Shown in pieces: positions 9,213-18,541 of a stretch of 64,000 bases of DNA. The position numbers and the translations under genes were made by a program. Where the stretch lies: the NCBI GenBank assembly GCA_020425085.1, contig JAGQRW010000018.1:62001-126000 (forward strand), read 5' to 3'. Position 1 is the first letter of the stretch. Each line of letters starts with the position of its first letter. The DNA comes from Paracoccaceae bacterium. Its GTDB lineage: Bacteria > Pseudomonadota > Alphaproteobacteria > Rhodobacterales > Rhodobacteraceae. The notes under the pieces were generated by a model. That model worked only from the letters and a program-made list of their open reading frames with translations, was not told the DNA's origin and did not search any database.

Positions 9213-9234
9213 ACGCCTCTGAATTGAGGTTTTG

Positions 9235-11799
9235 ATGTCAACCTACGCACCCATCCAGCGCCTGGGAAAAGATGCCGCCGTGCCGGTGGCGGTTTATGGC
9301 GCGCGTGCCAACCGGCTGGCCCGGCTGCGCGCGCTTGGTCTGCCGGTGCCATTGGCCTATGCGGTATCGGTGCCGGCGGTACAGGGCATTGCCGCCGGAC
9401 ACATGCCGGATATCACCAGCCTTTTGGCGAAATTTGGCGGGCGCGGCATTGTTTCCGTGCGCTCCAGTCCGATCGAACGCGAATGGGGCGGGCCGCAGAC
9501 CTTGCTGAATGTCGGGCTGAACGACGACATTCACGCCAAGCTCTGCCGGCGTCTGGGCGAACACGATGCGACCCTGCTTTATTGCCGGTTCGTGCTGGAA
9601 TATTCAGTGCATGTGGCGCGGCTTGATTCCGAATCCTTTGACGGTATCAGGAACGACGGCTCGCCCGCGGCACTGGCCGCTGCTCTGGCAGTCTATGAAG
9701 CCGAGATGGACGAGGCATTTCCCCAGGATCCGGCGGATCAGCTTGGCCATGTGCTGCGCTCCATGGCCCGGGCGTGGGAGGGGACAACGGCGCGGATTCT
9801 GCGTCAGGCGCGGGGTGCGCCCACCGATGCCGGGCTTGGCCTGATCGTGCAGCGCATGGCGCTTGGCCTTGGCGGTGGCGAAAGCGGTGCCGGTTTCGTG
9901 CAATTCGTCAAACCTTCGACCGGTGAAGCGACCATTCGTGGCCGCTACCTGTCGAAATCCCAGGGGATGGAGGCGAAACAGCCGGGTCGTCAGGCCGATT
10001 TCATCACCATCGACAAGCGCGGCCGTTCCCTGGAAGAGGCCAGCCCGGATGCCCTTGCGGATTTGCAGAAATTCGCGGCCATCGCCCGCTTGGGTTGTCA
10101 CGATACGCTGAAATTCGAATTCACCATCGAAAGCGGCAAAACCTGGTTATTGGATGCCGCCCCCGCCGACCGCAGCCCGCGTGCGGCGGTGCGAATCGCG
10201 GTGGATCTGGCCGAAGACGGCGCAATCAGCCGCAAGACTGCGTTGTTGCGGGTCGAGCCGGAAAACCTGCAACAGCTTTTGCATCCGCAGGTCGATCCCG
10301 ACGCACCGGCGGAAATCTTTGCCCGCGGCCTTCGCGCCAGCCCCGGTGCCGCCTGCGGGCGGATCGTGTTTTCCGCCACCGCCGCGCAATCCAGCGCCGC
10401 ACAGGATGAGCCGTGCATTCTGGTGCGCCACGAAACCAGCCCCGAGGATATTCGCGGCATGCATTCCGCCAAGGGGGTTCTGACCGAACGCGGCGGCATG
10501 ACCAGCCACGCGGCGGTGATCGCGCGCGGCCTTGGTCTGCCCTGTGTGGTGGGTGCCTCGGGCATCACCCTCAATCCCAAGCGAAAAACCATGACCACCA
10601 GCGATGGTAGAGTGTTCAACGAGGGTGACATCATTACCGTCGATGGCACCAACGGCATCGCCATGGTGGGCGAGGTGGCGATGATGCGCCCGGAACTTGA
10701 CGGCGCTTTTGCCACCTTGATGGCCTGGGCGGCCGAGTTTTGCGACATCGGCATCCGCGCCAATGCCGACACCCCCGCCGATGCCCGTTCGGCGCGTTCC
10801 TTTGGCGTCGAAGGTATTGGCCTTTGCCGTACCGAGCACATGTTCTTTCAGGAAGACCGCCTGACGGTGATGCGCGAAATGATCTTTGCCGACGATGCCG
10901 ACGATCGCCGCGCCGCGCTGGACCGCCTGTTGCCGATGCAGCGAAGCGATTTTGCCGAGCTGTTTGAAATCATGCATGGCCTGCCGGTCTGTATCCGCCT
11001 GTTCGACCCGCCCTTGCACGAATTCTTGCCGCATTCGCGCGAGGCGATGCAGGAACTGGCAGATGCAATGGCCCTGCCGGTCAGCCAGGTGATCGCCCGC
11101 GCCGAAGGCTTGCGCGAATTCAACCCGATGCTGGGCCTGCGCGGCGTGCGTCTGGGCCTGAGCGTGCCGGAAATCTACGAAATGCAGGCCCGCGCCATAT
11201 TCGAGGCGACGGTTCTGGCCAGCCGCAACGGCAAACCGGTGGTGCCTGAAATCATGATCCCGCTGGTTTCCGCCGCGCGTGAAGTCGATCTGGTCAAGAA
11301 CCACATCGACGCGGTGGCAGCAGCGGTGCTGAACGAATCGGGCCGGAAATTCACCTATCGCCTTGGCACCATGGTTGAGACCCCGCGTGCCGCCCTCAGG
11401 GCCGGTGATCTGGCGCTGAATTCGGCCTTTCTCAGCTTTGGCACCAATGATCTGACGCAGATGACCTATGGCCTCAGCCGTGACGATGCCGGCCGCTTCA
11501 TGAGCACCTATGTCAACCAGCAGGTTTTCCCCGAAGACCCGTTTCACACGCTGGACCGCGACGGGGTGGGCGAGTTGTTGCACATTGCCTCGGAACGCGC
11601 CCGCGCGGCGCGGCCCGATATCGTGCTTTCGGTCTGTGGCGAGCATGGCGGCGACCCCGAATCAATCGCGTTTTGCCGTAGCGAGGGGCTGGATTATGTT
11701 TCCTGTTCGCCATTTCGGGTGCCAATCGCCCGTCTGGCGGCAGCTCAGGACGCGGTTCGCGGCACAAACAAGGCAACGGAAGATTTGGTAGTTAAATGA
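9235..11799 (+). CDS. Divergent pyruvate phosphate dikinase-like protein
   Basis: An 854-residue PPDK-family protein. The swivelling domain is intact (GGMTSHAAVIARGLG, phospho-His), as is the PEP/pyruvate barrel (GLCRTEHMFFQEDR, RLFDPPLHEFLP, SFGTNDLTQMTYG, VCGEHGGDP with the catalytic Cys). The N-terminal ATP-grasp part is eroded: the family GGKGAN lysine position reads YGARAN (Ala23), and the ATP-site segment usually MQTRNGKR reads LDAAPADR. Canonical activity interconverts pyruvate and PEP; here ATP use is doubtful, so a PEP-sensing or phosphotransfer role is possible. The ATG at 9235 has GAGG 5 bases upstream; the adjoining TTG at 9232 is too close. Stands alone behind glyS with its own predicted promoter. 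Confidence 0.85.
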   Translation: MSTYAPIQRLGKDAAVPVAVYGARANRLARLRALGLPVPLAYAVSVPAVQGIAAGHMPDITSLLAKFGGRGIVSVRSSPIEREWGGPQTLLNVGLNDDIHAKLCRRLGEHDATLLYCRFVLEYSVHVARLDSESFDGIRNDGSPAALAAALAVYEAEMDEAFPQDPADQLGHVLRSMARAWEGTTARILRQARGAPTDAGLGLIVQRMALGLGGGESGAGFVQFVKPSTGEATIRGRYLSKSQGMEAKQPGRQADFITIDKRGRSLEEASPDALADLQKFAAIARLGCHDTLKFEFTIESGKTWLLDAAPADRSPRAAVRIAVDLAEDGAISRKTALLRVEPENLQQLLHPQVDPDAPAEIFARGLRASPGAACGRIVFSATAAQSSAAQDEPCILVRHETSPEDIRGMHSAKGVLTERGGMTSHAAVIARGLGLPCVVGASGITLNPKRKTMTTSDGRVFNEGDIITVDGTNGIAMVGEVAMMRPELDGAFATLMAWAAEFCDIGIRANADTPADARSARSFGVEGIGLCRTEHMFFQEDRLTVMREMIFADDADDRRAALDRLLPMQRSDFAELFEIMHGLPVCIRLFDPPLHEFLPHSREAMQELADAMALPVSQVIARAEGLREFNPMLGLRGVRLGLSVPEIYEMQARAIFEATVLASRNGKPVVPEIMIPLVSAAREVDLVKNHIDAVAAAVLNESGRKFTYRLGTMVETPRAALRAGDLALNSAFLSFGTNDLTQMTYGLSRDDAGRFMSTYVNQQVFPEDPFHTLDRDGVGELLHIASERARAARPDIVLSVCGEHGGDPESIAFCRSEGLDYVSCSPFRVPIARLAAAQDAVRGTNKATEDLVVK

Positions 11800-11843
11800 G
11801 GTTCAAGCGCTAAGCGTACGCAATATATGGATTTATCAGAATA

Positions 11844-11894
11844 CGAATCATGACCACACTTGCCTAAAAAAGGCCACAAAAACAAAATGATTCG
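11844..11894. terminator. Nested inverted repeats after PPDK-like gene
   Basis: CGAATCAT (11844-11851) pairs with ATGATTCG (11887-11894), with a small inner hairpin (GCCT/AGGC, 11862-11874) in the loop. It lies in the AT-rich 214-bp gap before the SleB gene and may mark the 3' end of the PPDK-like transcript. There is no clear T-run after the outer arm, and nothing else is visible in the gap. Confidence 0.35.
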
Positions 11895-12013
11895 TTGCCA
11901 AATCGCCACAAAAATGTTCTGGACTCCGCTGCTGCGCTGTTAGTTCCCGTCGCGAATCACTATTCGAACGCTTTGATGGGGACCGGCAACTGAAAAAAAC
12001 TGGGGTAAGGCTG

Positions 12014-12733
12014 ATGAGAAATCCTCTTGGCTTGACGATATTTGTTGTGATGCTCGTGATGGTGGCCTTCAAGGCCGGTGCCGATGGAACCCTTAGCAGT
12101 TCCAACACTTTGCATGATGAAGTGAATGTGCAGATCGTGACCATGCTCGGGCATGAGATCTCGGCCCTGCGTCAGGTTTCCAGCGACAGGCTGAGCGAAC
12201 TGACCAGCGAAGCGCCGAAAAAAGTTCATCGCGTCTGGCTGTTCGGGCGACGCGTCAATCAGGATCCGGTGGGTGATTTCGCCTATTCGCAGGCCACGCT
12301 GGCGCGCCTGCCGGCTGCCAAAGGCGGCAGCGAATGGCAATGCCTGTCCGAGGCGCTGTATTTCGAGGCGCGCGGTGAAAGCGTCAAGGGACAGTTCGCG
12401 GTGGCCGAGGTGATCCTCAACCGCAAGGATTCCCCTCAATTTCCCAATTCGGTCTGCGGTGTGGTCCGGCAGGGATCGGGCGGTGGTCGTCTTTCCTGCC
12501 AGTTTTCCTATAAATGCGATGGCAACACCGAAAGGATGTATAACCGCACAGCACAACAGACGGTTGGCAAGATTGCCCGGATCATGCTTGACGGCGAGCC
12601 GCGCATCCTGACCAGGGGTGCCACCTATTATCACGCTACATCGGTGCGCCCAAGCTGGTCGCGCAAATTCATGGAAACTGCCAGCATCGGCGTGCACAAG
12701 TTTTACCGCGACAACCGTCAGGCGTCGAACTAG
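12014..12733 (+). CDS. Cell-wall hydrolase, SleB family
   Basis: A 239-residue exported protein. The N-terminal hydrophobic segment (about residues 5-23) is a signal peptide or anchor; residues 112-225 form the Hydrolase_2/SleB domain. Recognisable family motifs are CLSEALYFEARGE (catalytic Glu), FAVAEVILNR, CQFSY, and GATYYHATSVRPSW. Members cleave peptidoglycan as lytic transglycosylase-type enzymes; in Gram-negatives the role is wall remodelling, not spore germination. Preceded by a 214-bp AT-rich region and convergent with the CAP-domain gene, whose end it overlaps by 4 bp. Confidence 0.9.
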   Translation: MRNPLGLTIFVVMLVMVAFKAGADGTLSSSNTLHDEVNVQIVTMLGHEISALRQVSSDRLSELTSEAPKKVHRVWLFGRRVNQDPVGDFAYSQATLARLPAAKGGSEWQCLSEALYFEARGESVKGQFAVAEVILNRKDSPQFPNSVCGVVRQGSGGGRLSCQFSYKCDGNTERMYNRTAQQTVGKIARIMLDGEPRILTRGATYYHATSVRPSWSRKFMETASIGVHKFYRDNRQASN

Positions 12734-13350
12734 CCGGCATAGCTTTGGCTGATGTAATAGCGTCCGCAGAAATCGGCGGATGCATCAAACCCGATACCCG
12801 CGCCGCTTAGTTTCAGGCGGCGGTTCATCAGGTTCCTGCGATGCCCGCTTGATGCCATCCAGCCCTCGACCACCCTCTGTGCAAGGCTGGCATAGGAATG
12901 CGCCGCTACAACCGCGCCGTCTTCGCTGGTGAAACGGCAGCTTGCCATGTTGCTGATCTTGAAGGATCCCGCCGCAAAGGCGTAGCGTTCATAGCTGGCG
13001 ATGTTTTCAGCTGCCAGTTTGAATTTTACACCGGATGCACGCATTCGCGCCTTGAACCGCTGGCCGCCGTCATGGCTGAGCTTGCGGTGCGTTGCCATCC
13101 ATCCGGCATGAGCGGCGGCGGCCCCGATCAGGCCGGAAGCGGTGTCAAGCTCGCCAACCCCGCCCCGGCAGCGCACGAAATTCGCTTCCTTGCGCAATGC
13201 CTCGGCGAACAAGTTCTGGTCGATATCTTTTTGCGGTATCGCTTTCATGAATGCCGCGCCATGGCTGAGCGGTTGGCATTCAGCCCCTGCATTGCCGGCG
13301 AATGCCGCGAAAAAACCGCATATGGAAAGTATGAGAACTCTGTTAGCCAT
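12730..13350 (-). CDS. Secreted CAP-domain (SCP-like) protein
   Basis: A 206-residue secreted protein with a signal peptide (MANRVLILSICGFFAAFAGNAGA, cut after about residue 23, residues 1-23) and a CAP/SCP-like fold: AAAHAGWMATHRKLSH, AENIAS, VEGWMASSGHRRNLMN and GRYYISQ are the family motifs, including the His/Glu cavity residues. Four or more Cys suggest disulphides. Bacterial CAP proteins have unclear functions (wall or ligand binding). The ATG at 13350 has GGATGG upstream and opens directly into the signal peptide, so it is preferred over an in-frame start at 13392. Confidence 0.87.
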   Translation of the reverse strand: MANRVLILSICGFFAAFAGNAGAECQPLSHGAAFMKAIPQKDIDQNLFAEALRKEANFVRCRGGVGELDTASGLIGAAAAHAGWMATHRKLSHDGGQRFKARMRASGVKFKLAAENIASYERYAFAAGSFKISNMASCRFTSEDGAVVAAHSYASLAQRVVEGWMASSGHRRNLMNRRLKLSGAGIGFDASADFCGRYYISQSYAG

Positions 13351-13521
13351 CCAACCATCCTTTGCGTCCGTCGCGCCATTTTGCCCGATCAAACCCGCGC
13401 GGGTCGAGGGTTTTTAGCCAATCTGCCGATATCGGTCGGTTTTGAACCTTGTACGCCTGCTGCCACAGCTTTAACTGAAAAGGGGCGGCGCAGAAGGCTG
13501 CAGACCGGCGGGAGAGGGTTG

Positions 13522-14460
13522 ATGGACGAGACGAGCCTGGCATTTGAACTGCCGCATATGCGCGCGGCCGCCACCAGCAGCCATGATCCGCTGGACCGGA
13601 TTTCGGTGCGCGACTATACCCGCGATGTGGAGATCGGCGCCTTTCAGGCCGAACGCGGCGTCACCCAGCGGATCCGTTTCAACGTGGTGCTTGAGGTGTC
13701 GCGCAACGCCGCTGCCGCAACCGATGATGTCGATCAGGTGTTGTCTTATGACACCATCACCGAGGCGATCGACGCGCAGTTGCAGACCGAGCGCATCAAC
13801 CTTCTGGAAACCCTGGCCGAGCGGGTGGCCGAACGCGTGCTGGCCAACCCCAAGGCGGTTCGGGTGTTTGTCAGGATCGAAAAACTGGATCGAATTCCCG
13901 GCACACTCGGGGTTGAAATCGCCCGCAGCCGCATTGCGCATGAAAACGTGGTTCGGCCGCTGAAGGTCAGGGCGGAACTGCCGGATCAACAGGTGCATCC
14001 GCTGGTGGTATTCCTGCCGAACGCGGTTTTGCATTCGCATCGTCTGGGCGGCTGGCTGGATGCGATTGCCGGGCATGAACTGCCCGCGATCATCTGTGTC
14101 GAGGCAGCATCCGGCGCGATGCCCGCGACCGCTGCGGCGCTGGCCAATCGTCGCATCGCCTTGTTGTCGATCGAACAAAACGCCTGGGTGCTGGCCGGGC
14201 GCGACAAGCGTTGCGTCGTGGTCGACAGCCGGACCGAGCTTGACTGGGCGATAAAGCATGGCCAGCTATCGGTCTGGGCGCCGTCCAAGATCGTGCTGGA
14301 TGCCGTCAAGGGGCCAAAGGGCGTCGATCTTGCGCCGCTTGATCTGGCGCGCTGGTTTGCATCGGAATTCTCGGCACAGTCGCTGGTGGTACTCGAAGGT
14401 TATCAAGGGGCGGAAAGTGACGACAGCCAGCGCATCGTCGGATCCCCAGACGGGCTTTGA
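13522..14460 (+). CDS. folB: Dihydroneopterin aldolase with extra C-terminal domain
   Basis: A 312-residue protein. Residues about 25-140 form a FolB domain converting dihydroneopterin to 6-hydroxymethyl-dihydropterin and glycolaldehyde; the family Tyr (VLSYDTI) and Lys (RIEKLDRIPGT) are present. Residues about 145-312 are an additional alpha/beta-looking region (LVVFLPNAV, PAIICVEAA, RCVVVDSRTELDWA, KIVLDAVKGPKG) that I do not recognise; ordinary FolB ends near 120 residues. The ATG at 13522 follows GGGAGAGGG; the frame is open far upstream but that part is antisense to the CAP gene. Overlaps folP by TGATG, so a folB-folP-glmM operon. Confidence 0.88.
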   Translation: MDETSLAFELPHMRAAATSSHDPLDRISVRDYTRDVEIGAFQAERGVTQRIRFNVVLEVSRNAAAATDDVDQVLSYDTITEAIDAQLQTERINLLETLAERVAERVLANPKAVRVFVRIEKLDRIPGTLGVEIARSRIAHENVVRPLKVRAELPDQQVHPLVVFLPNAVLHSHRLGGWLDAIAGHELPAIICVEAASGAMPATAAALANRRIALLSIEQNAWVLAGRDKRCVVVDSRTELDWAIKHGQLSVWAPSKIVLDAVKGPKGVDLAPLDLARWFASEFSAQSLVVLEGYQGAESDDSQRIVGSPDGL

Positions 14461-15491
14461 TGTCCGGGGCCGCGTTCCGTCCGATTGCCATGACCGATGC
14501 GCAGCGTTCTGCCGCGTCGCTGCCGCTTGCTGGTGGGCCGGTCTGGTTTGATCGCGCCGAACGGCTGGTGCGGCAGGGTCTTGGGCGGAATCTGGTTCCG
14601 CTGGCCGATATCCCGGCAGCCCTCCGCGACAGGCTAAGCGCGCCGCGCCCGCCGATCTGTGGCCTTTCACTGGATCGCCCGCGTCTGATGGCGGTTCTCA
14701 ACGTCACGCCGGACAGTTTTTCCGATGGCGGGCGGTATCAGGGTTTCAATGACGCCGTCACCGCCGGCCGCGCCCTGGCCGAGGCGGGGGCCGACATTCT
14801 GGATATCGGCGGTGAATCGACCCGCCCCGGGGCCGAACCGGTGCCGGAAGCAGTGGAGATCGAGCGCACCATACCGGTGATAGCAGCCTTGCGCGAACAG
14901 GGCGTTGATATTCCGATCTCGATCGACACCCGCAAGGCCGGTGTGGCGCGGGCGGCGCTGGCGGTGGGGGCGAATTTGATCAATGATGTCTCGGCCCTTG
15001 GCCATGACCGCGACATGATCACTCTTCTGGCCAACAGCCGTGTTCCGGTTTGCCTGATGCATGCGGCTGGGGATCCGAGAACCATGCAGCAAAACCCGGT
15101 TTACGACGATGTGCTGCCGGATGTTTTTGACTACCTTGCCGCAAGGATCAGGTTGGCCGAAAGCCGTGGCATCGGCCGGGATCGTATCCTTGCCGATCCG
15201 GGAATCGGCTTTGGCAAGACGCTGGAGCACAACCTGGCGCTGATCCGCGGCCTCAGCCTGTTTCACGGGCTGGGATGTGCTTTGTTACTGGGTGTTTCAC
15301 GAAAACGCTTTATCGGTACCATTGGCAGGCAGCCACAGGCGGATCTCCGCGCACCGGGTTCCATCGCACTCGGGCTGGAGGGGTTGAGGCAGGGTGTTCA
15401 GATGTTGCGCGTACATGATATAGCCGAGACAAGGCAGGCGGTGGCACTATGGCGCGCCGTCAACATGCAGGAACCCGAGGCAAGTTCATGA
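14460..15491 (+). CDS. folP: Dihydropteroate synthase
   Basis: A 343-residue enzyme joining 6-hydroxymethyl-dihydropterin pyrophosphate to p-aminobenzoate. The TIM barrel starts near residue 75 with [16 protein letters not shown], then [23 protein letters not shown], and GVSRKRFI near the end; all the expected pterin, pABA and phosphate contacts are present. A leader of about 70 residues precedes the barrel, longer than E. coli FolP but usual in relatives. The start is coupled to folB (TGATG) and the end to glmM (ATGA). Confidence 0.96.
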   Translation: MSGAAFRPIAMTDAQRSAASLPLAGGPVWFDRAERLVRQGLGRNLVPLADIPAALRDRLSAPRPPICGLSLDRPRLMAVLNVTPDSFSDGGRYQGFNDAVTAGRALAEAGADILDIGGESTRPGAEPVPEAVEIERTIPVIAALREQGVDIPISIDTRKAGVARAALAVGANLINDVSALGHDRDMITLLANSRVPVCLMHAAGDPRTMQQNPVYDDVLPDVFDYLAARIRLAESRGIGRDRILADPGIGFGKTLEHNLALIRGLSLFHGLGCALLLGVSRKRFIGTIGRQPQADLRAPGSIALGLEGLRQGVQMLRVHDIAETRQAVALWRAVNMQEPEASS

Positions 15492-16828
15492 CCCGCAAAC
15501 TATTCGGCACCGACGGCGTTCGCGGCCGCGCCAACACCCACCCGATGACCGCCGAGGTGGCGATGCGCCTTGGCGCCGCGGTCGGGCGCTATTTCCGCCG
15601 CGACAAGCATGAACACCGGGTGGTGATCGGCAAGGACACCCGGCGCTCGGGCTACATGCTGGAGAACGCGCTGACGGCGGGGCTGACCTCGACCGGGATG
15701 AACGTGTTTCTGCTCGGGCCGGTGCCGACGCCGGCGGTCGGACTTTTGACCCATTCGATGCGCGCCGATCTCGGGGTGATGATCTCGGCCTCGCATAACC
15801 CGCATTTTGATAACGGGATCAAGTTCTTTGGCCCCGACGGTTTCAAGCTGTCCGATGCCGCCGAAGCCGAGATCGAGGCGATCCTGAACGGCGGGATCGA
15901 GCTGTGCCAGCCGGAAAATATCGGCCGCGCCACCCGCATCGACGATGGGCGCGGGCGCTATGTCGAATATGCCAAGACCACCTTTCCCGGCCGCCGCCGC
16001 CTTGAAGGGCTGAAGGTGGTGGTCGATTGCGCCAACGGCGCGGCCTATCGCGCCGCCCCTGATGTGTTATGGGAACTCGGGGCGGATGTCATCCCGGTCG
16101 GGGTTACGCCGAACGGCTTCAACATCAACGAGGGTTGCGGTTCCACCGACACGGCGCTGGCGGCCCGGACGGTGGTAGAACACAAGGCCGATGTCGGGAT
16201 TTGTCTGGACGGTGATGCCGACCGGGTAATGATCATAGACCAGAACGGCAAGGTCGCTGACGGTGATCAGATCATGGCCCTGATCGCTTCGCGCTGGTCG
16301 CATGAAGGGCGGCTGATCGGCAACACGCTGGTGACCACGGTGATGTCCAATCTCGGGCTGGAAAAATTCCTGGCGGCACGAAGCATCAAGATGCGCCGCA
16401 CCGGCGTCGGTGATCGCTACGTGGTCGAGGCGATGCGCGCCGGTGGCTTCAACCTTGGTGGCGAACAGTCCGGTCATATCGTGATGACCGATTACGGCAC
16501 CACCGGCGACGGGCTGATCGCGGCATTGCAGTTTCTGGCGGCGATGACGGAAACCGGGCGAAAATCCAGCGAACTCACGCAGATTTTCGAACCCTGTCCG
16601 CAGATGCTGAAAAACATCCGCTTTGAACGGAAAAAAGACCCGCTGGAAAATGCTTCGGTGCAGGCGGTGATCGCCAAGGCCGAGGCGCGGTTGAAAACCA
16701 ATGGCCGTCTGTTGATCCGCAAATCTGGAACCGAACCCCTGTTGCGGGTGATGGGTGAATGCGAGGATCCCGGAATACTGGAAACCACGATCAACAGCAT
16801 CGTGAAGGCGATTGAAAGGGTAGTCTGA
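15488..16828 (+). CDS. glmM: Phosphoglucosamine mutase
   Basis: A 446-residue enzyme converting glucosamine-6-phosphate to glucosamine-1-phosphate for UDP-GlcNAc, peptidoglycan and LPS synthesis. The N-terminus [10 protein letters not shown], the catalytic phosphoserine loop [12 protein letters not shown], the metal-binding DGDADR, the sugar-binding GGEQSGH and the phosphate-binding RKSGTEP are all intact. The ATG at 15488 overlaps the folP stop (ATGA). The folP-glmM pairing is common in bacteria. Confidence 0.97.
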   Translation: MTRKLFGTDGVRGRANTHPMTAEVAMRLGAAVGRYFRRDKHEHRVVIGKDTRRSGYMLENALTAGLTSTGMNVFLLGPVPTPAVGLLTHSMRADLGVMISASHNPHFDNGIKFFGPDGFKLSDAAEAEIEAILNGGIELCQPENIGRATRIDDGRGRYVEYAKTTFPGRRRLEGLKVVVDCANGAAYRAAPDVLWELGADVIPVGVTPNGFNINEGCGSTDTALAARTVVEHKADVGICLDGDADRVMIIDQNGKVADGDQIMALIASRWSHEGRLIGNTLVTTVMSNLGLEKFLAARSIKMRRTGVGDRYVVEAMRAGGFNLGGEQSGHIVMTDYGTTGDGLIAALQFLAAMTETGRKSSELTQIFEPCPQMLKNIRFERKKDPLENASVQAVIAKAEARLKTNGRLLIRKSGTEPLLRVMGECEDPGILETTINSIVKAIERVV

Positions 16829-16905
16829 ACCAAAAGGTTGACCCGAGGGCGGGGTTGGGTGATCCTGACAACCTATCCGCAGATTACCAGATCAGGGAGC
16901 AGCCG

Positions 16906-17412
16906 ATGCAACGACTTTTTCTGTCCGCCGTCAGCCTAGCCATTGCGATGGGGCTTGCGCCAGTGACCAACGCGGCAGATTTCAGCGTGAAACTGCTGCC
17001 GCCATGGGATGGCAAGACCGTGCCCGCCGGTCAGCACTGCCCGCTTCAGGGCGGCAAGGGCAAGACGCCGCCGATGCAGGTTTCGGGCCTGCCCAAGGGT
17101 ACAAGCTGGATTCTGGTCGAATTCAACGACAAATCTTATCCGCCCCTGTCCAGCAATGGCGGGCATGGCAAGATCGGCTTTCCGGTCAGCGGCAAATCCG
17201 CGACCCTGCCAGCGGTACCGGGCATGACCAACCGGCTGCCTCTCGGTATTCGCGTTGTCGCCAGGGCGCGCAGCAGTGGCGAATATGCCTCCAAGGGGTA
17301 TTTGCCACCCTGTTCCGGCGGGCGTGGCAACCGCTATTCCGCCGATGTCAAGGCGATGAGCAAGGACGACAAGGTTCTTGGCAAGAAAACCGTGTCGCTT
17401 GGCCGGTATTAG
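16906..17412 (+). CDS. Secreted PEBP-like (YbhB/YbcL-type) protein
   Basis: A 168-residue exported protein with a clear signal peptide (residues 1-23, ending TNAAD). The mature part resembles the phosphatidylethanolamine-binding/Raf-kinase-inhibitor-like fold (SGLPKGTSWILVEFND, GYLPPC), but the hallmark DPDAP anion-pocket motif of the family is not present, so the assignment is tentative. Two Cys (CPLQ and PPCSGG) could form a disulphide. The ATG at 16906 has GGGAG 6 bases upstream. Its stop overlaps that of the convergent exporter gene. Confidence 0.6.
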   Translation: MQRLFLSAVSLAIAMGLAPVTNAADFSVKLLPPWDGKTVPAGQHCPLQGGKGKTPPMQVSGLPKGTSWILVEFNDKSYPPLSSNGGHGKIGFPVSGKSATLPAVPGMTNRLPLGIRVVARARSSGEYASKGYLPPCSGGRGNRYSADVKAMSKDDKVLGKKTVSLGRY

Positions 17413-18326
17413 GGGCTGACCCGCCGTCGCCGTCGCGGCTGACTGACGGCCAGTCCCAGCAGGATCAGGCCAAGGGCGGCGATGAATTGCGGCGGCAGGT
17501 TTTCCGACAGAAAGAATACCCCCATCAGGGCGGCCCAGATCGGTACCTGATAGTTGACCAGCACCAGAAATGTTGACCCGACCGTGGTGATGATCCTGAC
17601 CAGAATCAGCGTCGCCAGCGCCGTCGGACCCAGCCCCAGATAAATCACCGCAAGAACCGGTGCCGTGCCGGGTGCCTCGGGCAGCCCTTCGATCAACAGT
17701 GCCAGTGGCAGCATGATCAGGCTGGCGATCGAAAGTGCGGCGGCGCTGAACGACAGTTGCGGGCAGGGCGGGGCAAGGCGGGTGATGATATTGGCGATGG
17801 CATAGCCAGCGGTTGCCAGCAGACAGGCCAGCCGCGCCAGATTTTCAACCTCGGCCCCGGAACTTGTGAACGCATCCGGCCCGATCAGCACCACGACGCC
17901 GGCAAATCCCAGAACAAAGCCGATCACCTTGCGGCGCGACATCGTATCACCCGGCACCATGAAATGCGCCAGCGGCAGAACAAACAGCGGCACCACCGCC
18001 ATGGTGATCCCGGCATAGCCCGAGGTGACATATTTTTGCCCCCAACTCAGCAAGGTAAAGGGCATGGCATTGAAAAATATCGCCACACCCGCCGCATGCA
18101 GCCAAATTCGCCGCTCGGTCGGGGATCTGACGCCGGGCAGGCCATAGCCAAGGCCAAATGCCAATATCAGCAACGTTACCGCCGCCAGACTGACGCGAAG
18201 GGCAACGATGGTGAACGGGCCAAACCCGCCAAGCGCCACCGAGACGGCAGGAAACGACGCCCCCCAGAGCAGGCCGAGCAAAACCAGAAGGCCCCAGATC
18301 ACCGGGCCGGGTTGGGATGTGGACAT
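17409..18326 (-). CDS. EamA/DMT-family membrane transporter
   Basis: A 305-residue transporter with ten hydrophobic helices arranged as two EamA repeats (LLGLLWGASFPAVS in the first, PLVV-like YAITM segments and LVNYQVPIWAALMGVFFLSE in the second). Family members export amino acids or other metabolites; the substrate cannot be inferred. The C-terminus is a basic tail (RRRRR). The ATG at 18326 is chosen, though a GTG at 18341 would add five residues; neither has a strong ribosome site. Convergent with the PEBP-like gene. Confidence 0.9.
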   Translation of the reverse strand: MSTSQPGPVIWGLLVLLGLLWGASFPAVSVALGGFGPFTIVALRVSLAAVTLLILAFGLGYGLPGVRSPTERRIWLHAAGVAIFFNAMPFTLLSWGQKYVTSGYAGITMAVVPLFVLPLAHFMVPGDTMSRRKVIGFVLGFAGVVVLIGPDAFTSSGAEVENLARLACLLATAGYAIANIITRLAPPCPQLSFSAAALSIASLIMLPLALLIEGLPEAPGTAPVLAVIYLGLGPTALATLILVRIITTVGSTFLVLVNYQVPIWAALMGVFFLSENLPPQFIAALGLILLGLAVSQPRRRRRVSP

Positions 18327-18436
18327 GGACGGTTCTTTCACTTTGCCGCAGGCTCAGGCAAAAAACCGGAAATTGCCAGCCCCAAAATGCAACCCGCAAC
18401 AGGTTGATCCTGCGTAACCTTTCGCAAAACGAATTG

Positions 18437-18447
18437 CCGCTATGCAG
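18437..18447. promoter_or_regulatory. Weak PhaR-like site before DUF1127 pair
   Basis: CCGCTATGCAG matches CTGC-N3-GCAG except at one base. It lies upstream of the predicted -35 at 18457. Confidence 0.35.
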
Positions 18448-18456
18448 AAATGCAGG

Positions 18457-18486
18457 TTGTCATTGGTATGCAAATGGCCAGATACT
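18457..18486 (+). promoter_or_regulatory. Predicted promoter of DUF1127 genes
   Basis: TTGTCA (18457-18462) and GATACT (18481-18486) are separated by 18 bp. The first perfect CTGC-N3-GCAG site overlaps the last two bases of the -10. Confidence 0.45.
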
Positions 18487-18515
18487 GCATTGCAGCAAAT
18501 AATTCTGCACCGCAG
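18485..18515. promoter_or_regulatory. Two perfect CTGC-N3-GCAG operators
   Basis: CTGCATTGCAG (18485-18495) and CTGCACCGCAG (18505-18515) both match the PhaR recognition pattern reported for Rhodobacter. Their centres are 20 bp apart, about two helical turns, and they lie at and just after a predicted -10. This geometry suits repression of the DUF1127 gene at 18542. Confidence 0.6.
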
Positions 18516-18541
18516 AAAGAAACGAAAGGAAGGGGGGCAAT

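Noticed and set aside
10147-11646. A 499-residue open frame antisense to the PPDK-like gene
   Set aside because: The + strand carries all the domain motifs; the antisense frame is an artefact of high G+C codon use, is low-complexity and His/Gln/Gly-rich, and has no ribosome site.
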